Position numbers and translations under genes: made by a program. This document shows, one piece after another, positions 47,687 through 55,469 of a DNA stretch of 55,469 nucleotides. The notes beneath the pieces are model-generated. The model saw only the letters and a list, made by a program, of their open reading frames with translations. It was not told where the DNA came from and searched no databases. Numbering within the stretch: the stretch's first letter is position 1; every line of letters starts with the position of its first letter. The stretch spans positions 1-55,469 of the IMG/VR virus record IMGVR_UViG_3300036861_000067; one strand, given 5' to 3'. The stretch comes from a virus.

Positions 47687-49339
47687 ATGGACGACAAGAA
47701 ACTGTTTCAACAGGGAGAACAGCTTTTCACAAAAAGATCATCCCTGGTGAATCTCTGGCAGGAGATAGCTGAGAACTTTTACCCGGAGCGTGCTGACTTC
47801 ACAGTGAAGCGCAGCCTGGGAACCGACTTCGCTGCCAACCTTACAACCAGCTATCCAATCTTGGCACGCCGGGATCTGGCCAGTTATTTCTCATTCATGC
47901 TTCGGCCTACTGAAAAATCCTGGTTTCACATGAAAATTGGTGACGATGAAACCATGGAGAATCAGGATGGCGAAGTCAAAAGCTGGCTGCAATGGGCGGC
48001 CAAGATCCAGCGCCGCGCCATGTATGACCGAGGTTCGCTGTTCATTCGTGCCACCAAAGAGGCCGATCATGACTTCGCTTCCTTTGGCCAATGCGCCATT
48101 TCGATTGAGCTAAACAAGAATCGGAATGGCTTGCTATATCGTTGCTGGCATCTAAGAGATATGGCCTGGCAGGAAAACGAGGAAGGCAAGATCGGTTCCA
48201 TTTTCCGTAAGTGGAAGCCCACTGTTCAGGATCTGGTACGACTTTTTGGTGAATCGAAAGTACACCAGGAAACCGTAACCCGCGCCAAGAAAGAACCATT
48301 CGCTGAGGCTGATTGCCGACATATCGTGGTTGAAGCTGACATGGTGGATGAGAAATTCAATACACCTTACGTTTCCATTTACTACGATGCCGAGCATTTC
48401 CATGTGATCGAAAAGGTGGGTGTGCATTCACCCATCTACGTGATCCCCCGCTGGCAAACCGTGTCAGGTTCCCAATACTCTTATTCACCAGCCACCGTCG
48501 CCGCCTTGCCTGATGCGCGGTTGCTGCAAGCCATGACCTACACGCTTCTGGAAGCCGGTGAGAAACACACCAATCCACCGATGATTGCGGTACAGGAAGC
48601 CATCCGTTCTGACATATCTGTCTACGCGGGTGGGATTACCTGGGTGGATGCGGCTTACGATGAGAAGATGGGTGAAGTGCTGCGCCCGCTGACCCAGGAT
48701 AAATCAGGCATGCCGCTGGGCATCGATATGGCGCGGGACACCCGTGCCATGTTGGCCGAAGCATTCTTCCTCAACAAATTGAATTTGCCGCAGCGAGCGC
48801 CGGAGATGACGGCCTATGAAGTTGGCCAGCGAATCCAACAGTACATCAGGGATGCGCTGCCTTTATTCGAACCAATGGAGCTTGAATACAATGGTGCGCT
48901 CTGCGAAGAAACTTTCTCACTTATGCTCCGCTCAGGTGCGTTTGGCTCACCTTTTGACTTACCTAAAGCGTTGCAGGGACAGGAGTTACACTTCGGTTTT
49001 GAAAGCCCACTACATGAAGCGATTGAGAGAGAAAAAGGAAACCGATTCCTGGAAGCCCAGCAATTCATAGCAGGCGCAGTCCAACTAGATCCAACCGTGG
49101 CTTACGTAGTTGATGCCAAGAAAGCCTTGCGTGATGCGCTTGCTGGTATCGGTGTGCCGAATGAATGGGTTCATAGCGAGGAAGTCGTGGCCGCCGCCGT
49201 TCAACAAGCCGCAGAGGCCCAGCAACAGCAAGCGCAATTGGCGACTTTGCAACAAGGTGGTGAAGCGGCCAAAGCCTTGGGTGAAGCCAGTGAAAGCTTT
49301 GCCAACCAGACTTTTGCCGGAATGCCGGGGGGTATCTAA
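47687..49339 (+). CDS. Portal (head-tail connector) protein
   Basis: A 550-residue protein of the podovirus connector family: LVNLWQEIAENFYPERADFT, then LARRDLASYFSFMLRPTEKS and SWFHMKIGDDE near the start. GMPLGIDMARDTRAMLAEAF and LPQRAPEMTAYEVGQRIQQY are in the wing/stem region. The Gln/Ala-rich C-terminus is a helical barrel-like tail. Forms the ring through which DNA passes. Confidence 0.9.
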   Translation: MDDKKLFQQGEQLFTKRSSLVNLWQEIAENFYPERADFTVKRSLGTDFAANLTTSYPILARRDLASYFSFMLRPTEKSWFHMKIGDDETMENQDGEVKSWLQWAAKIQRRAMYDRGSLFIRATKEADHDFASFGQCAISIELNKNRNGLLYRCWHLRDMAWQENEEGKIGSIFRKWKPTVQDLVRLFGESKVHQETVTRAKKEPFAEADCRHIVVEADMVDEKFNTPYVSIYYDAEHFHVIEKVGVHSPIYVIPRWQTVSGSQYSYSPATVAALPDARLLQAMTYTLLEAGEKHTNPPMIAVQEAIRSDISVYAGGITWVDAAYDEKMGEVLRPLTQDKSGMPLGIDMARDTRAMLAEAFFLNKLNLPQRAPEMTAYEVGQRIQQYIRDALPLFEPMELEYNGALCEETFSLMLRSGAFGSPFDLPKALQGQELHFGFESPLHEAIEREKGNRFLEAQQFIAGAVQLDPTVAYVVDAKKALRDALAGIGVPNEWVHSEEVVAAAVQQAAEAQQQQAQLATLQQGGEAAKALGEASESFANQTFAGMPGGI

Positions 49340-49606
49340 TTGAGAGTCCCACAAGTATATTTCCCACCAGCTTGGGAATTAGCAGATATAGCAGCTTTGA
49401 AAGGTTTGGCGAACGGTACAGCTTCGCCAGATCAACAGCAGCGGGCTTTGAAATGGATAATCGAAAACGCAGCCGCCACCTATAACTTGTCGTATCGCCC
49501 GACTGACCGGGATACGGCATTTGCCGAAGGACGGCGTTTTGTCGGGCTTCAGATCGTGAAGGCTTTGCATCTGGACCTGTCACTTTTCAGGAAGAATGAA
49601 TCATGA
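49340..49606 (+). CDS. Small head-region protein (Bbp19-like)
   Basis: An 88-residue protein starting with TTG right after the portal stop; GGGGGG lies 6-10 bases upstream. SYRPTDRDTAFAEGRRFVGL, then a helix, resembles small BPP-1 Bbp19-type proteins found between portal and scaffold. The role is not known; coupled to the scaffold gene by 4 bases. Confidence 0.55.
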   Translation: MRVPQVYFPPAWELADIAALKGLANGTASPDQQQRALKWIIENAAATYNLSYRPTDRDTAFAEGRRFVGLQIVKALHLDLSLFRKNES

Positions 49607-50529
49607 AATTTCGAAATGCTTGGATGAAATACTATGCGGAAGCTGAAGCTGATGGGGATGTGGGTGGTAGCGGGGTTGTCGATGGTGGCGGCGCTGATGA
49701 TAGCGGCACTGGCGATGACGATGGTGGTACTCCTGCGCCTGCTGGTGATTGGCCTGGAGATTGGCGTAACAAGATTTCGCCGGATGGTAAACACGCCAAA
49801 ACGCTAGATCGTTTTGCCAGCCCAACTGCGATGTTCGAGTCTTACCAAGCCCTACGTCAGCGTCTTGACTCTGGTGAATTCAAGGCCGTGGTTCCATTTC
49901 CCGATAAAGGCACGCCGGAGGAACAAACGGCATGGCGTAAGTCCAACGGTCTTCCCGAATCACCGGACGGCTATAACTTGAAATTCAATGATGGCTTGGT
50001 GATCGGTGATGCAGACAAACCCATTGTTGATGATTTTCTGAAAGCGGCGCATGCGGCCAATGCCAGTCCCGAGCAAGTCAACGGGATGTTGCATTGGTAT
50101 TACGAGCTGCAAGAAAAGAACATGGCCAAACAGGAAGAGGCCGACGCCAATTACCATCGGGAATCAGAAGACGCTTTGCGTGCTGAATGGGGTGGTGAAT
50201 ACCGATCCAATATCAACATGATTAAGGGTTTGTTGAACACCATTCCTGAGAGCGCACGCGATGCTTTTTTGAATGCGCGTGACGGCGACGGCAAAGCCCT
50301 TTTGAATCACCCGGAAATTGCTCGTTGGCTGGTGCATACTGCCCGCACTATTAATCCAGTAGTAACTCTTGTGCCGAATGCCGGCGCGAATGTGGCTGGC
50401 GCAATCGATGATGAAATCGCAGCGATTGAGAAAACCATGAAAGAAAATAGGAAAGCGTACAACTCGGATGCCAAGATGCAGCAACGTCTACGGGATTTGT
50501 ACGATGCCCGCCAACGTGCATCTCATTGA
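49603..50529 (+). CDS. Capsid scaffolding protein
   Basis: A 308-residue acidic protein. Residues 15-45 are a Gly/Asp-rich linker. WPGDWRNKISPDGKHAKTLD with KTLDRFASPTAMFESYQALR and FPDKGTPEEQTAWRKSNGLP then YNLKF are the usual scaffold motifs of T7-like environmental phages. The rest is helical, and the basic C-terminal helix (KMQQRLRDLYDARQRASH) likely binds the capsid protein. It directly precedes the major capsid gene. Confidence 0.85.
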   Translation: MKFRNAWMKYYAEAEADGDVGGSGVVDGGGADDSGTGDDDGGTPAPAGDWPGDWRNKISPDGKHAKTLDRFASPTAMFESYQALRQRLDSGEFKAVVPFPDKGTPEEQTAWRKSNGLPESPDGYNLKFNDGLVIGDADKPIVDDFLKAAHAANASPEQVNGMLHWYYELQEKNMAKQEEADANYHRESEDALRAEWGGEYRSNINMIKGLLNTIPESARDAFLNARDGDGKALLNHPEIARWLVHTARTINPVVTLVPNAGANVAGAIDDEIAAIEKTMKENRKAYNSDAKMQQRLRDLYDARQRASH

Positions 50530-50713
50530 GGAATGGTTTATAGTAATCTCATTGGGTAACTTTCCATTAGGAAACCCCACTTTTTAAAAGGCACCAAGTA
50601 GTTCGGCCCCTTATAGGTCGGACCAGTCCCGGCAACGGATAACCTGGATTCCAGAACCAGCTTAGGATAACCCGGCGAACGGTTGAAACTGATCGTTTAA
50701 AGGAGCATATCAA
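50530..50713 (+). promoter_or_regulatory. Structured spacer before the major capsid gene
   Basis: This 184-base gap holds TTCC-ATTA-GGAA, two GGATAACC copies (50637 and 50668 region) and CCGGCAACGG/CCGGCGAACGG near-repeats, then AAGGAG before the capsid ATG. There is no clear sigma70 promoter. It could be a stability hairpin region or a late promoter of unknown type. Confidence 0.35.
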
Positions 50714-51565
50714 ATGTCTGATACTGCATTCCAAACACAGTATCGCCAAGAGTTCATTGCTGGTTTTGAAGCCAAGGCAACTCTCTTGCGCGATACTGTG
50801 ACGACCGAAGCCGTCATCAAGGGAAATACCGCTGTGTTTCTCGTAGCGGATTCCGGTGGCGCCACTGCTGTAACGCGTGGTGTCAACGGTATGATCCCGG
50901 CACGCGCTGACAACAACGCCCAAAACTCCGTCGTCCTGACTGAATGGCACGATCTGGTTAAAAAGACTGGCTTTAATATTTTTGCCAGTCAAGGCAACCA
51001 GCGTGAAATCATGCAGATGACTACGATGGGCGTTGTCAACCGCAAGATCGACGACCTTATCATCACCGAACTGAACACCGCCACCAACGATACCGGCGCT
51101 GCCACCACTGGTACGGTGTCCATGTTCCAACACGCCAAAGTTATCCTTGGTAACAACAGCGTGCCTTGGGATTCCAACGTCACCTTGCTGACCACGTCTG
51201 CTTTCCTGGCTTATCTGGAGCAAGCGCCGGAATTCGCTAACGCGCAATATGTGGATATTCGCCCGTACACTGGTGAAACTGCATCCTGGCGTGACAAGCC
51301 GATGGCCTACCGGTGGAGAAACTGCTTGATTATTGAGCATCCGAACCTTCCGGGCAAAGCCACTTCGGCTGAAAAATGCTTCATGTACCATAAGAGCGCA
51401 ATTGGCCAAGCCGCCAACACGGACGGTCTGGAAACCCCGGTCGGTTACGACGAGGAACAGGCTTATTCCTGGGCGCGGGCTTCGATGTACATGGCTGCGA
51501 AGTTGCTGCAAAACAGCGGCATCGTTGTGATTAACCATGACGGCAGTGCTTACGCCGCACAGTAA
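50714..51565 (+). CDS. Major capsid protein
   Basis: A 283-residue protein with a strong AAGGAG site. MSDTAFQTQYRQEFIAGFEA, then GNTAVFLVADSGGATAVTRG, FNIFASQGNQREIMQMTTMG and a C-terminal AYSWARASMYMAAKLLQNSG. This is the HK97-fold major capsid type found in T7-like environmental podoviruses. It has an N-arm, E-loop-like stretch and closing helix-strand. It lies between scaffold and a decoration-like gene. Confidence 0.87.
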   Translation: MSDTAFQTQYRQEFIAGFEAKATLLRDTVTTEAVIKGNTAVFLVADSGGATAVTRGVNGMIPARADNNAQNSVVLTEWHDLVKKTGFNIFASQGNQREIMQMTTMGVVNRKIDDLIITELNTATNDTGAATTGTVSMFQHAKVILGNNSVPWDSNVTLLTTSAFLAYLEQAPEFANAQYVDIRPYTGETASWRDKPMAYRWRNCLIIEHPNLPGKATSAEKCFMYHKSAIGQAANTDGLETPVGYDEEQAYSWARASMYMAAKLLQNSGIVVINHDGSAYAAQ

Positions 51566-51581
51566 CTAAGGAGGCTTTATC

Positions 51582-51941
51582 ATGGCTTACTCTGGCACTA
51601 CTGCCGCGTCGTCGCTGGTCAACCCGCCGCGCTGTATCGTTGAACCTCTAGTTAACGCTTCGACTGGTTCGACCGGTATGGTTACGACCCCAGGCGCTCC
51701 GGGCGGTCAAGGTGGTAGCTTGTGGTTCTATAGCTCCACCAACCTGACCACGGATGTCACGGCTTCCGCTTTCTTTACTGATGGCAAGCAGTTGGGTATG
51801 AGTCCCGGCGACGTTGTTATCAATGTCCAATTCAGTTCGATTGGTTCTAGTGTCGAATTGCTTATCGGCGTGATTACCGGCGTCAGCACTTCCGGCGCCA
51901 CGATGTCCACTGGTGCTGCAATGACTTCGACGTTTGCTTAA
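51582..51941 (+). CDS. Probable head decoration protein
   Basis: A 119-residue protein with AAGGAGG upstream. Beta-rich and Ser/Thr/Gly-rich: GGSLWFYSSTNLTTDVTASA, then GKQLGMSPGDVVINVQFSS. Position right after the capsid gene, followed by a strong hairpin, fits a decoration or head-fibre base protein. Confidence 0.55.
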   Translation: MAYSGTTAASSLVNPPRCIVEPLVNASTGSTGMVTTPGAPGGQGGSLWFYSSTNLTTDVTASAFFTDGKQLGMSPGDVVINVQFSSIGSSVELLIGVITGVSTSGATMSTGAAMTSTFA

Positions 51942-51946
51942 CCTAA

Positions 51947-51966
51947 ATGGGGGCTTCGGCCCCCAT
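51947..51966 (+). terminator. Strong TTCG-loop hairpin, partial terminator or processing site
   Basis: ATGGGGGC-TTCG-GCCCCCAT, a perfect 8-bp stem with a stable tetraloop, but no T-run follows. It may reduce readthrough or protect the capsid mRNA 3' end. Confidence 0.6.
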
Positions 51967-51984
51967 TGTCCTGTGGAAACAATC

Positions 51985-52413
51985 ATGAAATTAGACCCAA
52001 CACGCTTTTCCCAAGGCGACTTCATAAACGCGAGTTACACCATCACCGTCGAAGCCGGCACCACGCTTGACGATGTGTTGAAGCCGGAATTCCTGGCCAA
52101 TGTCTCTAACAAACTTCGGCCCTATGATCGCGTTCATGTTCGCATCGATACCGGCGAATGGTATGCGGAATGTCTGGTGCTATCGGCTGGCCGGGTATGG
52201 GCTAAACTGATGCCGATGCTCGTTCTTGATTTGACGACTCAGGATGTGGAAATTACTCAAGGCGAAGCCGCCGACGAATATCAAGTAGCTTTCCGAGGGC
52301 CGCATTTGAAATTCTGCATCATTCGCAAGTCCGACCGGGAAGTTATCAAGGAACAGATACCAACCAAGATCGAAGCACAAAACTGGCTCGCTTCTTATTC
52401 TCTGACGAGGTGA
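51985..52413 (+). CDS. Hypothetical protein between capsid and tail genes
   Basis: A 142-residue protein from ATG 51985 (GGAAAC upstream). It reads SQGDFINASYTITVEAGTTL and later YQVAFRGPHLKFCIIRKSDR, mostly beta. It may be a head-completion protein; position only. Confidence 0.5.
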   Translation: MKLDPTRFSQGDFINASYTITVEAGTTLDDVLKPEFLANVSNKLRPYDRVHVRIDTGEWYAECLVLSAGRVWAKLMPMLVLDLTTQDVEITQGEAADEYQVAFRGPHLKFCIIRKSDREVIKEQIPTKIEAQNWLASYSLTR

Positions 52414-52417
52414 AATC

Positions 52418-53056
52418 ATGGCCACCCAATTAGGACTATTCAACGAGGCGCTGCGCCTGATTGGGGAGCGCCGACTTGCCAGCACTACTGAAAACCGAGA
52501 ACCGGCGCGATTGCTGCTGGATGTGTGGGCTGATGGTGCGGTGAACTATTGTCTGGAACAAGGGCAATGGAAATTTGCCATGCGAGCGGTGAAGATTACC
52601 AAATCCACTACATCAATTCCGGCTTTCGGCTACAAGAACGCCTTTGATATGCCGAACGATCATATCCGTACCGCTGGCGTCTGCGAGGATGAATTCTTCA
52701 ATGTGCCATTGATAGCTGTCTTGGAAGAAGTCGGATTCTGGTTTGCCGACATCGACCCAATCTATGTCCGATACACTTCCAATGCCGCCAACTACGGCAA
52801 TGACTTAACCCGTTGGCCGGATACATTCACTAAGTATGTGGCTGCTTTCCTGGCTTCTGAAATCGTTTTATCTCTGACCCAAGATGCCGAGAAAGCCAAA
52901 ACGATCTTCGCTATCTTGGCCCAGCGATTGAAAGATTCTCGCAGCAAGGATGCTCTGGAAGGTGCTACCGCATTCCCGCCGTCTGGATCTTGGAGTGGTT
53001 CACGACGCCAAGGCATCAACCGGAGTCGCGGGAATCGCAATCAATTGATTGGATAA
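52418..53056 (+). CDS. Tail tubular protein A-like (gp11 type)
   Basis: A 212-residue protein. LGLFNEALRLIGERRLASTT opens, then LLLDVWADGAVNYCLEQGQW with WKFAMRAVKITK, FDMPNDHIRTAGVCEDEFF and YVAAFLASEIVLSLTQDAEK. These match the tail tubular A family, the adaptor ring under the portal. A basic Arg/Gly tail ends the protein. Confidence 0.85.
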   Translation: MATQLGLFNEALRLIGERRLASTTENREPARLLLDVWADGAVNYCLEQGQWKFAMRAVKITKSTTSIPAFGYKNAFDMPNDHIRTAGVCEDEFFNVPLIAVLEEVGFWFADIDPIYVRYTSNAANYGNDLTRWPDTFTKYVAAFLASEIVLSLTQDAEKAKTIFAILAQRLKDSRSKDALEGATAFPPSGSWSGSRRQGINRSRGNRNQLIG

Positions 53057-53059
53057 ACC

Positions 53060-55469
53060 ATGCAAAGAGCCACCGCTTTTTATGGGTTCAACCGGGGACT
53101 AGCCTCACGACTGGCCTTGGCGCGAGTCGATTTGAAGCGGTTGGCCCTTTCTGCTGAAACCATGGATAACTGGATGCCGCGTGTCCTGGGTAGCATGATG
53201 CTGCGCCCCGGCATGAAGTACCTTGGCAATTCCAAAGCCAACCTACAAGCCCGCCATTTGCCTTTTATTTTTTCCACTGACGATACCGCTCTGGTGGAAT
53301 TGACCAACACCATCATGCGGGTGTGGGTCAACGACGCTTTGATTACTCGTGTGGCTGTAACTACCACCATCACTAATGGCACCTTCGATACCGACTTGAC
53401 CGGTTGGACCGATAGCGATGAAGCGGGTGGTACTTCCGCATGGCAGACGGGTGGCTACATGGGCCTGACTGGCGATGGCACCAACGCCGCTATTCGGGAC
53501 CAAACCGTAACTGTAGCAGCCGGCGATCAAAACAAGGAGCATGCCCTACGAATCATCATTCAGCGCGGGCCAGTTGTCTTGCGTGTCGGTTCAACAGTTG
53601 GTGGCGATGAGTACATTGCCGAGACAACGCTGGATACCGGTTATCACTCGCTGGCTTTCACGCCAACCGGCAATTTCACCATTCGATTCCAAAGCATTCT
53701 GAAACGAATTGTCCTGGTGGATTCGGTAGCGATTGAAGCTGCTGGCGTCATGGAAATTACCGCGCCATGGCTGACTGCTGATTTGAGAATGATCCGTTCT
53801 GACCAGTCCGGTGACATTCTTTTCGTCGCGGCCAAAGGCTATTTGCAGCGAAAGATCGAACGCCGCGCAGTACGATCATGGTCGTTGGTCTGGTATCTAT
53901 CCGACAATGGCCCTTACCTGCTTGAAAACAAAACCGAAACCACGATTGCAGCAAGTGCTACTTCTGGTAACGTCACGCTCACCGCCAGCCGGGGTATCTT
54001 TGTGTCCGGCCATATTGGCGCCTTGTTCAAAGTCAAATCTGTTGGACAGCGAGTATCTGCCGCTATCGCAGCGCAGAACACATTCACCAGCACCATTCAG
54101 GTTACAGGAGTTGGGGAGAATCGGCGCTTCGCCATTACCATCACGGGCACCTGGGTTGCTACTGTTACAGTGCAACGCTCAATTGGCGATGCCCTTAATT
54201 TTGTAGATGTGGTCAATTACACAACCAATCAGGCGACGACGCTTGCTGACGGCCTGGATAACCAAACCGTTTTCTATCGTATCGGCATCAAGACCGGCAA
54301 TTACACTTCCGGCACTGCAACTTGCACCCTGGATTACCCGCTGGGCAGCATTACCGGTGTGGCACGGATTACCGGCTTTACCAGTTCAACCTCCGTCGCT
54401 GCCGAAGTTTTGACCGAGTTTGGATCTACGACCGGCAGCAAATATTGGTCTGAAGGTTCCTGGTCTACCATCAATGGCTTCCCAACCGCCGTCGCTTTCT
54501 ATGAAGGCCGCCTATGGTGGGCCGGCAAGAACGGCATTTTTGGATCTGTTTCCGATGACTTCTACAACTTTAATCCTGATACCGTTGGTGATTCTGGCCC
54601 TATTAATCGTACTGTTGGTAGTGGGCCTGTGGACGACATTAATTGGATTCTTCCCCTACAAAGACTCATTGTTGGCGCGGAAGGCGCAGAGCATTCGGTG
54701 CGGGCTACGTCGTTTGATGAAGTTTTGACACCTTCCAACTTCAACATCAAAGAAGCATCTACCCAAGGCAGTAATTCCACGATTGCCGCCAAGATCGATA
54801 GCCGGGGTGTATACGTGCAACGTGGCGGTACACGGCTATTCGAATTGGCCTTCGATGGTGAAGTCGGGGATTACCGCAGTACTGAAGCAACGATCATCGT
54901 TCCTGAAGTGGGTGAACCTTCGATTGTGCATGTGGCTATTCAGCGCCTGCCTGACACACGAATCCATTGCGTCCGGTCCGATGGGGTAGTCGCTGTCATG
55001 ATCTACAACCATGTGGAGAATGTGAACTGCTGGGTGACGGTCACATCGGGTGGATCTGGTGTAGTCGAAGATGTAGTTGTGTTGCCGGGTACTACCGAGG
55101 ATGCGGTTTATTACAGCGTGAAACGCACCATTAACGGTTCCACCGTTCGCTTTTTGGAGAGATGGGCATTGGAATCGGAAGCGCGTGGCGGCACTACCAA
55201 CAAAGTAGCAGATGCCTACATAACCTATTCCGGCGCCGCCGTCACGACTATCAGTGGTTTGGATCATCTCGAAGGCAAACAGGTTACAGTGTGGGGGAAT
55301 GGCAAAGACTTAGGCACCAAAGGTGTAGTGGGTGGGGCAATCGATACGATTTCCGAAGCGGTGACAACGGCAACGATTGGCCTGTCTTATACCGCCCAAT
55401 GGAAATCCACCAAACTTGCTTATGCCCAGCCGGGTGAATCCTTGTCGCTGACCCATCCTAAGCGGGTTG
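53060..55469 (+). CDS. Tail tubular protein B-like, N-terminal part (continues at 1-426)
   Basis: Starts MQRATAFYGFNRGLASRLAL and continues open to the window end. Joined through the 163-base overlap it has about 890 residues. The opening of this family reads SPRLALRxDLxRYxxxLExMxN in relatives; here RLALARVDLKRLALSAETMD then NWMPRVLGSMMLRPGMKYLG is a good match. The middle is beta-rich with a IEFRMNPDFIF-like YLQRKIERRAVRSWSLVWYL segment. It forms the nozzle below tail tubular A. Confidence 0.82.
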   Translation, partial: MQRATAFYGFNRGLASRLALARVDLKRLALSAETMDNWMPRVLGSMMLRPGMKYLGNSKANLQARHLPFIFSTDDTALVELTNTIMRVWVNDALITRVAVTTTITNGTFDTDLTGWTDSDEAGGTSAWQTGGYMGLTGDGTNAAIRDQTVTVAAGDQNKEHALRIIIQRGPVVLRVGSTVGGDEYIAETTLDTGYHSLAFTPTGNFTIRFQSILKRIVLVDSVAIEAAGVMEITAPWLTADLRMIRSDQSGDILFVAAKGYLQRKIERRAVRSWSLVWYLSDNGPYLLENKTETTIAASATSGNVTLTASRGIFVSGHIGALFKVKSVGQRVSAAIAAQNTFTSTIQVTGVGENRRFAITITGTWVATVTVQRSIGDALNFVDVVNYTTNQATTLADGLDNQTVFYRIGIKTGNYTSGTATCTLDYPLGSITGVARITGFTSSTSVAAEVLTEFGSTTGSKYWSEGSWSTINGFPTAVAFYEGRLWWAGKNGIFGSVSDDFYNFNPDTVGDSGPINRTVGSGPVDDINWILPLQRLIVGAEGAEHSVRATSFDEVLTPSNFNIKEASTQGSNSTIAAKIDSRGVYVQRGGTRLFELAFDGEVGDYRSTEATIIVPEVGEPSIVHVAIQRLPDTRIHCVRSDGVVAVMIYNHVENVNCWVTVTSGGSGVVEDVVVLPGTTEDAVYYSVKRTINGSTVRFLERWALESEARGGTTNKVADAYITYSGAAVTTISGLDHLEGKQVTVWGNGKDLGTKGVVGGAIDTISEAVTTATIGLSYTAQWKSTKLAYAQPGESLSLTHPKRV
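55307..55469. repeat. Terminal overlap, right copy (same as 1-163)
   Basis: Matches bases 1-163 with one mismatch (g at 55343 versus a at 37). See the left copy. Unique genome length is then 55,306 bp. Confidence 0.9.

Overview
The window looks like one nearly complete genome of an uncultured, tailed, podovirus-type phage of a Gram-negative host. The last 163 bases (55307-55469) repeat the first 163 with a single mismatch, and both copies lie in the same frame of one tail gene. The contig therefore closes on itself as a circle or circularly permuted genome of about 55,306 bp. The virion set is T7-like in order: small and large terminase, portal, scaffold, major capsid protein, tail tubular proteins A and B, then internal virion proteins of gp14, gp15 and gp16 type. 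No phage RNA polymerase is seen. No tRNA or integrase was recognised. The Gram-negative host is inferred from signal peptides, a transglycosylase endolysin and nonulosonic-acid genes; a beta- or gammaproteobacterium is a guess.

Layout. Rightward genes run from 34349 through the joined ends to 16562. They comprise a sugar cassette (34349-42665), packaging and head genes (42665-51941), tail genes (51985-55469 joined to 1-426), internal virion proteins (423-9905), tail appendage genes (9902-15376) and lysis genes (15387-16562). A leftward block (16522-24242) holds replication and nuclease functions: family A DNA polymerase, a resolvase-like nuclease, a DUF2800 nuclease-like protein, unknown conserved proteins and an Arc-like regulator. 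A divergent rightward pair (24339-27811) encodes an SF2 helicase and a primase-helicase. A second leftward block (27824-33844) carries many small accessory genes, an exported HNH nuclease, RadC, a DUF932 protein and a ribbon-helix-helix regulator.

Most notable is a set of nonulosonic acid (pseudaminic-acid-like) genes interleaved with small phage genes and HNH endonucleases. It contains a PseB-like dehydratase, a shortened PseC-like aminotransferase, a PseF-like cytidylyltransferase, a Pse-associated methylase, a PseA/WbpG-like amidotransferase, an LPS-type HisF, a PseH-like acetyltransferase and a PseI-like synthase. A DUF115/Maf-like gene lies near the terminase. PseG and HisH were not found. 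Together these suggest that the phage makes or remodels an acetamidino nonulosonic acid on host surface glycans or on its own virion.

Noncoding structure is rich. Four modules of degenerate 5-bp repeats each abut a GTGC/GCAC hairpin (21071-22071). A candidate structured RNA ends in a terminator (23096-23470). Near-duplicate hairpin leaders precede radC and the DUF932 gene. A second structured leader lies at 33283-33500. A probable origin or control region (33915-34348) has a 29-bp inverted repeat, eleven GTGACA sites and an AT-rich stretch. All calls come from reading the sequence; no database search was run.
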